Assembly (NCBI GenBank): GCA_035626595.1
Contig: DASPNJ010000062.1
Coordinates: 1-64,000, forward strand
Reading direction: 5' to 3'
DNA from: JAQGMV01 sp035626595
GTDB lineage: Bacteria > Pseudomonadota > Gammaproteobacteria > Burkholderiales > SG8-41
Length of the DNA stretch: 64,000 bases
Part shown: positions 8,553-17,195 of the stretch, piece after piece
How the letters are laid out: every line of letters starts with the position of its first letter
Position numbering within the stretch: position 1 is the first letter of the stretch
Position numbers and translations under genes: made by a program
Notes under the pieces: model-generated
Seen by the model: the letters and a program-made list of their open reading frames with translations, nothing else
What the model was told of the DNA's origin: nothing
Database searches by the model: none

Positions 8553-9637
8553 ATGTCCCGAAGTTGAAGATCGTCCTGCTGGGGCTCTCGATCACGTCGT
8601 CCTGGGGAAACGGTCACGCGACCACCTACCGCGGGCTCGTACGCGAACTGGCACGTGCCGGACATGAGGTGACGTTCTTCGAGCGCGACGTGCCCTGGTA
8701 CGCCGCTCACCGCGATTTGCCGAAGCCGCCGTGGGGCAGAACGGTCCTGTACGGAGGTCTCGATGAGCTGCGGGACAGTCACGCGCACGAAGTGTCCGCG
8801 GCCGACGTCGTGATCGTCGGCTCGTACGTCCCCGAAGGCGTGCGCGTCGGCGACTGGGTGCTCGAGCAGGCGCAGGGCATCACCGCGTTCTACGACATCG
8901 ACACGCCGGTTACCCTGGCGAAGCTCGCGCGGGGTGATCACGAGTACCTGGCCCCCGGGCAGATTCGCCGCTACGACCTGTATCTGTCGTTCACCGGCGG
9001 TCCGACGCTCGCGCGTCTCGAGCGCGACTACGGCTCGCCGATGGCGCGCGTCCTGTACTGCTCGTTCGATCCCGAGCTCTACTTCCCGGAGGATCAGCCG
9101 CTCGCGTGGGACCTGGGTTACATGGGCACCTACAGCGATGACCGGCAGCCGACGGTGGACTCGCTGCTGCTCCAGCCCGCGCGCGGCTGGCCGTCGGGCC
9201 GCTTCGCGATCGCGGGACCGAGCTATCCCGAAACGGGTCGTTGGCCGAAAAACGTTCGGTACATGCCGCACCTCGCGCCGAACGCGCACCGAACGTTCTA
9301 TAACCGGCAGCGCTATACGCTCAACGTCACGCGCGCGGACATGATCGCCGCCGGCTGGTCGCCGAGCGTGCGGCTGTTCGAAGCTGCCGCATGCGCAACG
9401 CCGATCATCAGCGATCGCTGGCGCGGCATCGAGTCGCTGTTCACGCCCGGACGCGAGATTCTGCTCGCCGATTCAGCGGCCGCAGTGCTCAAGATCCTGC
9501 GCGATTGTCCGGAACGCGAGCGCGTGGCGATCGGCAGGCGCGCGCGCACACGCGTGCTCTCGGCGCATACCGCGGCGCATCGCGCGGCCGAGCTCGAGCG
9601 CTATCTCGCGCAGGCGCTGTCGCGCGTCGCGGCCTGA
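8549..9637 (+). CDS. CgeB-like glycosyltransferase 3
   Basis: 362 residues from ATG 8549 (ATGA overlap with the previous stop). It has the WGNGHATTYRG loop near residue 20, YDLYLSFTGG in the middle, and FEAAACATPIISDRWRGI at the donor-binding site. It is more similar in pattern to paralogue 2 than to paralogue 1. It lies 6 nt before the methyltransferase gene and is therefore part of the same transcript. Donor and acceptor are unknown. Confidence 0.82.
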   Translation: MNVPKLKIVLLGLSITSSWGNGHATTYRGLVRELARAGHEVTFFERDVPWYAAHRDLPKPPWGRTVLYGGLDELRDSHAHEVSAADVVIVGSYVPEGVRVGDWVLEQAQGITAFYDIDTPVTLAKLARGDHEYLAPGQIRRYDLYLSFTGGPTLARLERDYGSPMARVLYCSFDPELYFPEDQPLAWDLGYMGTYSDDRQPTVDSLLLQPARGWPSGRFAIAGPSYPETGRWPKNVRYMPHLAPNAHRTFYNRQRYTLNVTRADMIAAGWSPSVRLFEAAACATPIISDRWRGIESLFTPGREILLADSAAAVLKILRDCPERERVAIGRRARTRVLSAHTAAHRAAELERYLAQALSRVAA

Positions 9638-9643
9638 TCTCTC

Positions 9644-10528
9644 ATGCCGCGCAGCGCAAGCTATCGCAGGAGCGTCGCGGCACGGCGGGATGTCCACGAG
9701 GTCGGTACTTTCGCGAGCAGCTCGAGAAGCACCAGAGCCAGCGCGGCGCGCCGGCGAAAGATCGAAGCGCTCGCGCCCTGGTTTCACAATCTGCATTTTC
9801 CGGACGGCACCCAGACCGCGCCGGACCATTTTCTCGGCGGGGACTTCCCCGCGTTCAAATGGCGGGAGATCGCGCCGGCGCTGCCGGCGCGGCTCGATGG
9901 ATGGCGCGTGCTGGACGTGGGATGCAACGCCGGGTTCTACAGTTTCGAGCTCGCACGCCGGGGCGCGCACGTCACCGCGATCGACATCGATCCGCACTAT
10001 CTCGCGCAGGCGCGCTGGGCCTGCAGGCAATTCGGCCTCGAATCGCGCGTGCGCTTCAGGCGGATGGAAGTGTACGAGATCGCGCGCGATCCTCAGGGCT
10101 TCGATCTCGTCTGGTTCATGGGCGTCTTCTATCACCTGCGCTATCCGTTGCTCGCGCTCGACCTGCTCGCGCAGCGCACGCGCCGGCTGATGGTGTTTCA
10201 GACGCTCACGATGCCGGGCGACTCGGTTTACGCGCCACAACCGGACTACCGGATCGACGAGCGCACGCCGCTGCTCGAATCGGGCTGGCCCAAGATGGCG
10301 TTCATCGAACAGCGATTCTCCGGCGATCCGACGAACTGGTGGGTGCCGAATCATGCCGGGGTGGAAGCGCTGCTGCGCTCGAGCGGGCTCAGCGTGAAGT
10401 CGCGGCCCGCTCACGAGGTCTATGTCTGCAAGCGCGTCACGCGCCGGCAGCGGCCAATCTATGGATCGCAGCTCGAGAGTATCACCGGCCTCGTCCAACG
10501 CGCTGCACCGCGCCGCCGCTTGCGCTAA
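9644..10528 (+). CDS. SAM-dependent methyltransferase, CmoB-like / TIGR04290-like
   Basis: 294 residues. From about residue 40 it reads IEALAPWFHNLHFPDGTQTA, then VLDVGCNAGFYSFELARRGA (SAM-binding motif I near residue 90) and FMGVFYHLRYPLLALDLL. This combination is what I recall for the TIGR04290 methyltransferase group, related to CmoB/DUF1698 proteins. The first 35 residues are Ser/Arg-rich and non-conserved, so the true start may be internal. It closes the nine-gene operon, and the position suggests methylation of the glycan or its precursor. Confidence 0.8.
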   Translation: MPRSASYRRSVAARRDVHEVGTFASSSRSTRASAARRRKIEALAPWFHNLHFPDGTQTAPDHFLGGDFPAFKWREIAPALPARLDGWRVLDVGCNAGFYSFELARRGAHVTAIDIDPHYLAQARWACRQFGLESRVRFRRMEVYEIARDPQGFDLVWFMGVFYHLRYPLLALDLLAQRTRRLMVFQTLTMPGDSVYAPQPDYRIDERTPLLESGWPKMAFIEQRFSGDPTNWWVPNHAGVEALLRSSGLSVKSRPAHEVYVCKRVTRRQRPIYGSQLESITGLVQRAAPRRRLR

Positions 10529-10586
10529 AGCGTTGCGCGAGAGGCTCTATACTCACGCATTTTGACCCGTAAGACGGGGAGACTCG

Positions 10587-11711
10587 ATGCGACTCGGCAT
10601 GTTCATGATGCCGCTGCACCCGGCCGGGCGCGCCCCCGCCGAGACGCTGCAGGAAGACCGCGAAGCGATCGTGCTCGCCGACAAGCTCGGTTATTACGAC
10701 GTGTTCGTCGGCGAGCATCTCACGGAAAAATCCGAGAACGTCACCAACAGCTTCATCTTCCTTGCGAGCGTCATCAGCGATACGAAGCACATCAAGCTCG
10801 CGACCGGCACGTCGAACCTGTCGCACTCGCACCCGGCGCTGATCGCCTCGCATGCCGCGATGTTCGATCATCTGGCCAAGGGCCGCTTCATCTTCGGTAT
10901 CAGCCCCGGCGCGCTCGCGTCCGACGCCGAGGCGCTGGGCATACTCGGCGAGGACCGCAACAAGCTCTTCGCCGAAGCGATCGACGTGATCCTCGCGATC
11001 TGGGAGCGCGATGCTCCGTACGACATCGATTTTCCGGGCAACAGGTTCAAGGTCACGACGGCAAAGACCAGCGTCGCGGAGATCCAGCGCGGCACGCTTT
11101 ACAAACCGTACCAGAAACCCCGTCCGGAGATCGTGGGCACGGTGGTCGCGCCGTTTTCGAAAGGCGTGGTCGCGATGGGCGAGCGCGATTTCCATCCGTT
11201 GTCGGCGAATTTCCTGCTGACGAAATGGCTGCCGAGTCATTGGACGAACTACGTCGAAGGCAAGCGCAGGGCCGGATGCGTCGCCGATCCGGCGGACTGG
11301 CGCGTCGCGCGTACGATCTTCGTCGCGGACGACGACAAGGCGGCGCTGCGCTATGGCCGGAGCGACTCGGCGAGCCCGTATCGCTATTACTGGAAGATGC
11401 TGCTCACGAAGATGATGCTCTCGAAGCGTCACGCGATCTTCAAGACGCACGAGGAGCAGGACGACCGCGAGCTCACCGAGGACTACATGCTGCGCAATCT
11501 CGTGATCTGCGGCACGGTCGGGAGCGTCGTGGACCAGATCCTCGCGTTGCGCGAGGAGATCGGGGATTTCGGCGAGATCGTTTACGCGAACATGGACTGG
11601 GTCGATCCGGCGCTCGCGAAACGATCGATCGAGCTCATGGCGACCGAGGTGATGCCGCGGGTGAATGCGGCGATCGCGCAGGAATCCACGCGCCGCGTCG
11701 CGTCGAGCTAG
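10587..11711 (+). CDS. Luciferase-like (LLM) flavin-dependent monooxygenase
   Basis: 374 residues of the bacterial luciferase-like TIM-barrel family, with MFMMPLHPAGR at the start, VGEHLTEKSENVTNSFIFLA, and FIFGISPGALASDAEALG. Relatives include limonene 1,2-monooxygenase-type enzymes and use reduced FMN and oxygen; the substrate here is unknown. GGGGAG lies just upstream of the ATG. A 58-bp gap separates it from the glycan operon, and a TATACT box at 10548-10553 could be its -10, though no good -35 is spaced correctly. It may be transcribed separately. Confidence 0.85.
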   Translation: MRLGMFMMPLHPAGRAPAETLQEDREAIVLADKLGYYDVFVGEHLTEKSENVTNSFIFLASVISDTKHIKLATGTSNLSHSHPALIASHAAMFDHLAKGRFIFGISPGALASDAEALGILGEDRNKLFAEAIDVILAIWERDAPYDIDFPGNRFKVTTAKTSVAEIQRGTLYKPYQKPRPEIVGTVVAPFSKGVVAMGERDFHPLSANFLLTKWLPSHWTNYVEGKRRAGCVADPADWRVARTIFVADDDKAALRYGRSDSASPYRYYWKMLLTKMMLSKRHAIFKTHEEQDDRELTEDYMLRNLVICGTVGSVVDQILALREEIGDFGEIVYANMDWVDPALAKRSIELMATEVMPRVNAAIAQESTRRVASS

Positions 11712-11724
11712 CGACGCGTGGAAA

Positions 11725-11747
11725 CGCCGGCTGACAGGCAGCCGGCG
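11725..11747. terminator. Hairpin between convergent genes
   Basis: A 9-bp perfect stem CGCCGGCTG / CAGCCGGCG with a 5-nt loop lies between the convergent monooxygenase gene and the small gene at 11761. No U-tract follows on either strand, so termination would be weak or Rho-assisted. Confidence 0.4.
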
Positions 11748-11760
11748 CGGCACGACGGTG

Positions 11761-11970
11761 TTACGGTCTGGAGTAGGTGCGGTTGCCGGGACGCGGAAGG
11801 CGCGGCTGTGCGGCTTCGAACACGTAGCCCTTCTGCTGGGCCGCGGCGAGGCAGCGTTCGTATTTTTCGTAGGATGACCGCGACTCGGCGACGACGGCGC
11901 GATCGACCGACAGCTGCTGCCAGCGCCAGCGCATGTCCTCTCCGACGAAGAATCTCCAGATGACTCTCAT
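11761..11970 (-). CDS. Small conserved-looking protein with WRW motif, unknown function
   Basis: 69 residues. ATG at 11968-11970 is preferred because GGAGG sits 8 nt upstream; a GTG two codons earlier is too close to that site. The core RWRWQQLSVDRAVVAESRSS is followed by Y-x5-C-x3-A-x3-GY. The same pattern (WRW, D, V, S, then A-x3-A-x3-GF) occurs in the gene at 57474, so the two may belong to one small domain family. No signal peptide or membrane segment is seen. Confidence 0.6.
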   Translation of the reverse strand: MRVIWRFFVGEDMRWRWQQLSVDRAVVAESRSSYEKYERCLAAAQQKGYVFEAAQPRLPRPGNRTYSRP

Positions 11971-12202
11971 TGACACATCCTCCTTGGCACGAGCGATGGT
12001 TTATCGTGGTGAATGCATGGACGACGGCTGGCGCGCAAGGCGATGGCCGCGTCGGACGAAATGGACTTAGGGGTGGCTGCTGTGCGGCGTCTCGGGTTCG
12101 ATCGCCGCCGTTCAAATACTGATACGGGTCACTATAGCACAGGATGGTCTTTACGGCTCATTCGGACGACAATCGTCCGCATTATGGTCGCGCATTAGTG
12201 TG

Positions 12203-12610
12203 ATGCCGCATGCACTCAGGCCGGGGCTCACCGGGACGACTGAAATCGTCGTGGGCACACGCGACACCGCGCCGCATGTGGGCAGCGGGAAAATCAAAGT
12301 GCTCGCAACGCCCGTGATGGTGAGCCTGATGGAGGAGGCTGCGCTCAACGCCGTCGAGGGTCTGTTGCCGGCGGGGCACCAGACCGTGGGGACGCGGCTC
12401 GACATCACGCACGTCGCCGCGACGCCGGTGGGGATGCGCGTCACCGCCGGTGCCGAAGTGACCGCTGTGGAAGGACGGCGGATCGTCTTTCGCGTGTGGG
12501 CCGACGACGAGGCGGAGCGTATCGGCGAAGGCGTGCACGAGCGCATCGTCGTCGACGTCGCGCGTTTCGACGCGCGCGCGCAGGCGAAAGCGCCGCCGCG
12601 CGGACGCTAG
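12203..12610 (+). CDS. Hotdog-fold thioesterase, FlK-like
   Basis: 135 residues; a GTG three bases upstream is an alternative start. The pattern TPVMVSLMEEAA followed by THVAATPVGMRV matches the fluoroacetyl-CoA thioesterase (FlK) subfamily, where Thr, Glu and His form the active site; all three are present at equivalent places. The enzyme should hydrolyse a small acyl-CoA, but fluoroacetate specificity cannot be inferred. The ribosome site is weak, and 232 bp separate it from the divergent small gene at 11761. Confidence 0.75.
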   Translation: MPHALRPGLTGTTEIVVGTRDTAPHVGSGKIKVLATPVMVSLMEEAALNAVEGLLPAGHQTVGTRLDITHVAATPVGMRVTAGAEVTAVEGRRIVFRVWADDEAERIGEGVHERIVVDVARFDARAQAKAPPRGR

Positions 12611-12647
12611 CGCCGAACTTTTGGAGGGGTGTGGAGTCGAGACCAGT

Positions 12648-13076
12648 ATGAGGGCCATCTGCGTGCGCGCGTTCGTCTGCTTTACCGGCCTTGCCGCGGG
12701 CTTGACCGCTGCGCACGCGGCCGATACCGAGGTGCAGCGCCAGCTCCAGCAGCGCGACCAGCAGCAGACGGAGCTGCGTCTGAAGATGCAGCAGCAGATC
12801 GATCGTTCGCTGCAGCGGCCGCAATCCGCGGGCACGCAGGCCCCGCTGCAGACGCCGCAGAGCGACGCGCGGCGTCGCGAGCTCGAGCGTGACCAGCAGC
12901 GGCGGCTACAGATGCTGCACGATCAGCAATTGCGCAGCGCAATTCCGGCACCGGACGCGACGCACACGCAGCGCGACTTGGAACGGCAGCGCGCGCTCAA
13001 CGCGAGCGGTTCGGAGCTTCAGAGATTCGGGATCGAGCGGCGGCTGGAGCCCGGCCGCGCCGGGCCGGCGCCGTGA
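12648..13076 (+). CDS. Gln/Arg-rich secreted protein, unknown function
   Basis: 142 residues. A signal peptide MRAICVRAFVCFTGLAAGLT ends with AHA before Asp, so export to the periplasm is likely. The mature part is Gln- and Arg-rich (QRQLQQRDQQQTELRLKMQQ) and probably forms a coiled coil. GGAGGGGTGTGGAG lies upstream of ATG 12648. It is convergent with the NYN-domain gene 13 bp away. Confidence 0.6.
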   Translation: MRAICVRAFVCFTGLAAGLTAAHAADTEVQRQLQQRDQQQTELRLKMQQQIDRSLQRPQSAGTQAPLQTPQSDARRRELERDQQRRLQMLHDQQLRSAIPAPDATHTQRDLERQRALNASGSELQRFGIERRLEPGRAGPAP

Positions 13077-13089
13077 GCTCCGCCGCCGG

Positions 13090-13923
13090 TCAGTAATCCG
13101 GGTTGTAGCTCTTGATGATGACGCCGCCGGACTTCTCGTCCGGTTCGAGCGTGAGCAGCGCCCGCGACTGCGCGTCCTCGAGGAGCTTGCCGAAGCTGCG
13201 AAAACCGTAGTAGGCCTCGTTGAACCCGGGGCTGCGGCGCTTGAGCGCCTGCTTCACCATCGAGCCCCAGATCTTTTCCTCCGCGCCGCGCTCGGCGAAC
13301 AGCGCCTCGACCGTCTCCATTACGAGGTCGACGGCCTCCTGCTTCTTGTCGGCCGGTTCGCTGGCGGCCTGCTTTGGCGCGCTGTCCGCTTCGGCCGCCG
13401 GTGTTTTCTTCTTCCGGCCTTGCTTCTTCGCGCGCTCGCGAACGAGATCGTCGTACAGGATGAACTCGTCGCAGTTCGCCATCAGCAGGTCCGAGGTCGA
13501 TTTCTTCACCCCCACGCCGATCACGATTTTATTGTTCTCGCGCAGCTTGGATACGAGCGGCGAGAAATCCGAGTCGCCGCTGACGATCACGAAGGTATCG
13601 ACATGGCCCTTCGTGTAGCAGAGGTCGAGCGCGTCCACCACCATCCGGATGTCGGCCGAATTCTTGCCCGACATGCGCACGTGCGGGATCTCGATCAGCT
13701 CGAAAGACGCCTCGTGCATCGATTTCTTGAAATCCTTGTAGCGGTCCCAGTCGCAATAGGCCTTCTTCACGACAATGCTGCCTTTCAGCAGCAGGCGCTG
13801 AAGCACCTTGCCGATATCGAATTCGGCGTATTTCGCGTCGCGCACGCCGAGCGCGACGTTTTCGAAATCGCAGAATACGGCCATGTTGCGGGTGTCCTGA
13901 CTGCTCATCGGCATTGTTTGCAA
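13090..13923 (-). CDS. NYN-domain (LabA/DUF88-like) protein with C-terminal LOTUS/OST-HTH domain
   Basis: 277 residues. The N-terminal PIN-like NYN domain has FCDFENVALG near residue 18, SADIRMVVDAL, and SGDSDFSPLVSKL near residue 110; the acidic residues expected of a metal-dependent RNase fold are present. A charged linker (about 170-200) leads to a C-terminal winged-helix-like segment (SMVKQALKRRSPGFNEAYYG) resembling OST-HTH/LOTUS RNA-binding domains. It probably acts on RNA; the target is unknown. Alternative starts exist at Met4 and Met6. Confidence 0.82.
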   Translation of the reverse strand: MQTMPMSSQDTRNMAVFCDFENVALGVRDAKYAEFDIGKVLQRLLLKGSIVVKKAYCDWDRYKDFKKSMHEASFELIEIPHVRMSGKNSADIRMVVDALDLCYTKGHVDTFVIVSGDSDFSPLVSKLRENNKIVIGVGVKKSTSDLLMANCDEFILYDDLVRERAKKQGRKKKTPAAEADSAPKQAASEPADKKQEAVDLVMETVEALFAERGAEEKIWGSMVKQALKRRSPGFNEAYYGFRSFGKLLEDAQSRALLTLEPDEKSGGVIIKSYNPDY

Positions 13924-14044
13924 GCGTGATCGAGGACGCGATTGTGACCGCTAAAGCGTACGCTTGTCGATGCGCCGGCGCCGCGCCGGCCGGGCGAGCC
14001 TTGCGCGCTTCTATCACAGCCGCTTTGGGAGCATGATAAGACGC

Positions 14045-14731
14045 ATGACGCAGGACGTATTCGCAAGTCACCGCAGTCATATGGTGGCGGAGATCGAGGC
14101 CGAAGCGCTGCTGACGGCGGCGTACACGGGCCGCGGTGTTTTCAGCGCGCAGGTGATGCAAGTGATCGGGCGCGTGCCGCGGCACGAGTTCGTTCCGGTC
14201 GAGATCCAGGCGTACTCGTATCTGAACCGTCCGCTGCCGATCGGCTTCGAAAAGACGGTGTCGCAGCCCTACATCGTCGCGCTCATGACCGACGTGCTCG
14301 AGCTCCGGCGTGAGGACAAGGTGCTGGAGATCGGAACCGGCGCCGGCTACCAAGCCGCGGTGCTTGCGGAGATCGTCAACCGCGTTTACACCATCGACCT
14401 CATCGACGAGCTCGCGGCGGGAGCGGAGAAGCGCCTGAAGCGCCTCGGCTATGCAAACGTCGAAGTGCGCGTGGGCAACGGCTACTACGGCTGGCCGGAG
14501 CACGCGCCCTATGACAACATTATTGTGACAGCCGCGTGCGATCTCGCGCCCCCGCCGCTCATGGCACAGCTCAAGCCGGGCGGCCGGATGATCATCCCGA
14601 CTGGCATACCGGAGCAGCAGTCGCTGGTGCTGATCGAGAAGTCGGCGGCGGGCAGCTTCTCGACGCGCGAGCTGCTGCCGGTGCGATTCTCGGAGCTCGA
14701 CGAGCCGGGACAGTTCGCCGGCGCCGCCTGA
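14045..14731 (+). CDS. Protein-L-isoaspartate O-methyltransferase family protein (first copy)
   Basis: 228 residues from ATG 14045; ATG 14033 is an in-frame alternative. It contains KTVSQPYIVALMTDVL and VLEIGTGAGYQAAVLAEI (SAM-binding motif), then DNIIVTAACDLAPPPL, the standard PCMT sequence order. The enzyme methylates L-isoaspartyl residues for repair, or a related carboxyl substrate. A second PCMT gene lies next to surE at 60610, so this copy is probably a specialised paralogue. It stands alone with no obvious partners. Confidence 0.85.
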   Translation: MTQDVFASHRSHMVAEIEAEALLTAAYTGRGVFSAQVMQVIGRVPRHEFVPVEIQAYSYLNRPLPIGFEKTVSQPYIVALMTDVLELRREDKVLEIGTGAGYQAAVLAEIVNRVYTIDLIDELAAGAEKRLKRLGYANVEVRVGNGYYGWPEHAPYDNIIVTAACDLAPPPLMAQLKPGGRMIIPTGIPEQQSLVLIEKSAAGSFSTRELLPVRFSELDEPGQFAGAA

Positions 14732-14787
14732 CGCGGCTACCTTGTTCAGTTGCGCGGCCCGCCGCAGTCCCGCTAGAGTGCCGCCCC

Positions 14788-15702
14788 ATGGGAAGGCACT
14801 CGGAAGAGAAGGCCGTGCTTTTCGCCGACATCAGCGGAAGCAGCGCGCTCTATCAGAAGTTCGGTGACGCGACGGCGCGGCAAATGGTCGTCGCCTGCAT
14901 CGAGACGATGTCCTCCGTGCTGCCCCGCTTCGAGGGCGAGCTCGTGAAAACGGTCGGTGACGCGATTCTCTGCGTGTTTCCGACGGCCGATCTCGCGGCG
15001 CTCGCGGCAGGCGAGATGCAGTCGGCCGTTGCGGCCGCGCGCTTCGCGAATCACCCGATGGCAATCCATGTCGGCGTGCATTACGGCCGCGTGCTGGTGG
15101 AAGATGGCGATGTGTTCGGTGAAACCGTCAACGTGGCCGCTTATCTGACCGCCGTGGCGATGCGGGACCAGATCCTTACCACCGAGATCACCGAGCAGGC
15201 GCTCTCGCCCGCGCTCAAGTCGTCCGTGCGCCCGATCTTCAATACCGTGCTCAAGGGCAGCGGCCGCGAGTCGATCGTCTACCAGGTTCTATGGCGACCC
15301 GATCGCATGGAGATCACGGATCTCAACGTCCATTCGAGTCGCGTGATCCCCGGCGACAGCGGGAGCCTGATCGTTGCGCTGGGCGACAAGCGCATCCGGC
15401 TCGATCGCTGGCGGCCGAACCTGACCGTCGGCCGCAGCCGCGACTGCGATCTCGTCGTGAGCGACCGCTACGCCTCGCGGCAGCATCTCACCATACGCGT
15501 GCTGCAGACGCGTTTTTACCTGATCGATCACAGCATCAACGGCACGTTCGTGACGCTGCAGGACGCAGACGAGGTCCACCTGCTGCGCGAGGAGATCCCG
15601 CTCGACCGCTCCGGCGGAATGTGCCTGGGCCGCAGCGCAGCCGAGCAGCCGCACGAGCTCATCACGTTCCAGTACGACCGGCGCTCGATGTTCCGGCTGT
15701 AG
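14788..15702 (+). CDS. Class III nucleotidyl cyclase-like domain fused to FHA domain
   Basis: 304 residues. Residues 8-160 form a class III adenylate/guanylate cyclase homology domain: VLFADISGSS and VKTVGDAILCVF supply the two metal-binding Asp positions and a Lys. In the later motif VNVAAYL the Asn is kept, but the Arg expected four residues on (N-x3-R) is Tyr. Residues 205-290 form an FHA phosphothreonine-binding domain (LTVGRSRDCDLVVSDRYASR, then SINGTFV). It may be a catalytically altered cyclase that senses phosphoproteins; activity is uncertain. Confidence 0.85.
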   Translation: MGRHSEEKAVLFADISGSSALYQKFGDATARQMVVACIETMSSVLPRFEGELVKTVGDAILCVFPTADLAALAAGEMQSAVAAARFANHPMAIHVGVHYGRVLVEDGDVFGETVNVAAYLTAVAMRDQILTTEITEQALSPALKSSVRPIFNTVLKGSGRESIVYQVLWRPDRMEITDLNVHSSRVIPGDSGSLIVALGDKRIRLDRWRPNLTVGRSRDCDLVVSDRYASRQHLTIRVLQTRFYLIDHSINGTFVTLQDADEVHLLREEIPLDRSGGMCLGRSAAEQPHELITFQYDRRSMFRL

Positions 15703-15752
15703 CCCCCGCGATGCGCGGCGGCTGACTGCGCAGGTCCAGCGTCTCCTGAGGC

Positions 15753-16331
15753 TTACGCAGGCGGCCGGTAGCGCGGATCGTAAATGCTCGCGGGCTGCAC
15801 CCTGACCGGAGCCTTGCCGTTACGGCGCCGCGCGAGCCATGCGAGGCCATAGAGCGCCAGCAGCGGACCGCCCCACAGCACGAGCGCTTTGCCGACGACC
15901 TCTGCGCGGGCGATCGTGACGTCGCGGCGGTATTCGAGCTCGATGTCCGGCGCCTGCCCGCCGTACTTCAGCGCGACACGTGCGAGGAGCTGCCGGTCGT
16001 TGAGCAGGCGCGCGGCCATGCGCGTCCACGTTTCGGGACGGCCGCGGTAGCCGATTTCCAGCTCCCACAGGCGATGATGCTGGATGAGCCGCGTGCGCGC
16101 CTGCTCGTTCACGCGGATGAGCTGGTCGTATGCGCTGGACGCGATCGGCGTCCCATAGGCGAACGCCGCCGCGATGCACGCGATGCGCAGCCATTGGAGG
16201 CGCGAGACCGGTTCGGTCGCGCTGCGGGGAAAGAACGGCAAGGTTTGATTATGGAACACGCGCGCCCCACACCACTGCAAAAAAGGTCTCGAATCGGCGA
16301 CTGCGGCTTGCAGCGTGCGGGCCGCCGTCAT
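15753..16331 (-). CDS. Putative membrane protein, unknown function
   Basis: About 192 residues if it starts at ATG 16329-16331; an internal GTG (before FHNQTLPFF) is another possibility. Two hydrophobic stretches, IACIAAAFAYGTPIASSAY near residue 50 and ALVLWGGPLLALYGLAWLA near residue 155, flank a polar domain of about 85 residues that probably faces the periplasm. It is divergent from the hydrolase gene, with starts only 15 bp apart. No family was recognised. Confidence 0.55.
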   Translation of the reverse strand: MTAARTLQAAVADSRPFLQWCGARVFHNQTLPFFPRSATEPVSRLQWLRIACIAAAFAYGTPIASSAYDQLIRVNEQARTRLIQHHRLWELEIGYRGRPETWTRMAARLLNDRQLLARVALKYGGQAPDIELEYRRDVTIARAEVVGKALVLWGGPLLALYGLAWLARRRNGKAPVRVQPASIYDPRYRPPA

Positions 16332-16346
16332 AGAGTCGCGGGGCTC

Positions 16347-17195
16347 ATGCAGTTCACGCGCCTGTTCGCCTTTGCGTTTTTCCTTCTCGCGCCGCACGTT
16401 GCGCCGGCGGCATCGCCGGAGACGGTGCGTTTTCCGAGCGCAGACGGCCGCACCGAGCTCCTCGGCTATCTATTCAAGCCCGAAGCGGCCGGACCGCATC
16501 CAGCTATCGTAATGCTGCATGGCCGGGGCGGACCATACTCCTCGCTCAAACGCGGCACGTATACCGGCGAGACCCTCACGATGCGCCACCGGATGTGGGG
16601 TGAATTCTGGGCGAGCCGGGGCTATGTGGCGCTTCACGTGGACAGCTTCGGGCCCCGTGGCTATTGGGACGGATTCCCTAAGCACTCGTATTCGCAGAGA
16701 CCGCCGGAGGTGAGCGAACAGTTCGTGCGCCCCCTCGACGCCTACGGGGCGCTCGCCTATCTCCGCACTCGCGGCGACGTCCTCGCGGAGCGCATCGGCC
16801 TTCACGGCTGGTCGAACGGCGGCATGACCCTGCTTTCAGCCATGGCCACGGACGGGGTCGCGGGTGATGCTACGATCCGCGGCGGATTCCGGGCCGCCCT
16901 CGCGCAGTACCCGAGCTGCCGCACTCAGATCAAACAACCGACCTACCGCCCGTACGCGCCGCTGCTGATTCTCGCCGCCTCCGACGACGATGAGGTCTCC
17001 CCCTACGTGTGCCGGGATTTCGCGGAGCTCATGCGAGGGCGCGGTTCTTCCGTGGAGTTCGTCCTCTACGAAGGCGCGCACCATGCGTACGACGACCCCG
17101 GCAAGACCAAGCAGAGCCACCCGCCCAACCGCGCGGCCCTGCAGGACAGTCTCTCGCGCGCCGAGGCCTTCTTCGCGCAACATTTGAAGCCGTGA
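16347..17195 (+). CDS. Secreted dienelactone hydrolase-family alpha/beta hydrolase
   Basis: 282 residues with a signal peptide (MQFTRLFAFAFFLLAPHVAP, then AAS). The alpha/beta hydrolase triad is visible: nucleophile Ser in HGWSNGGM near residue 157, Asp in ILAASDDDEV, and His in EGAHHAYDDP. MLHGRGGPY supplies the oxyanion-hole region. The fold and signal peptide suggest a periplasmic ester or lactone hydrolase. Its stop overlaps the next start (TGATG), so it is coupled to the gamma-glutamyltransferase gene. Confidence 0.8.
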   Translation: MQFTRLFAFAFFLLAPHVAPAASPETVRFPSADGRTELLGYLFKPEAAGPHPAIVMLHGRGGPYSSLKRGTYTGETLTMRHRMWGEFWASRGYVALHVDSFGPRGYWDGFPKHSYSQRPPEVSEQFVRPLDAYGALAYLRTRGDVLAERIGLHGWSNGGMTLLSAMATDGVAGDATIRGGFRAALAQYPSCRTQIKQPTYRPYAPLLILAASDDDEVSPYVCRDFAELMRGRGSSVEFVLYEGAHHAYDDPGKTKQSHPPNRAALQDSLSRAEAFFAQHLKP

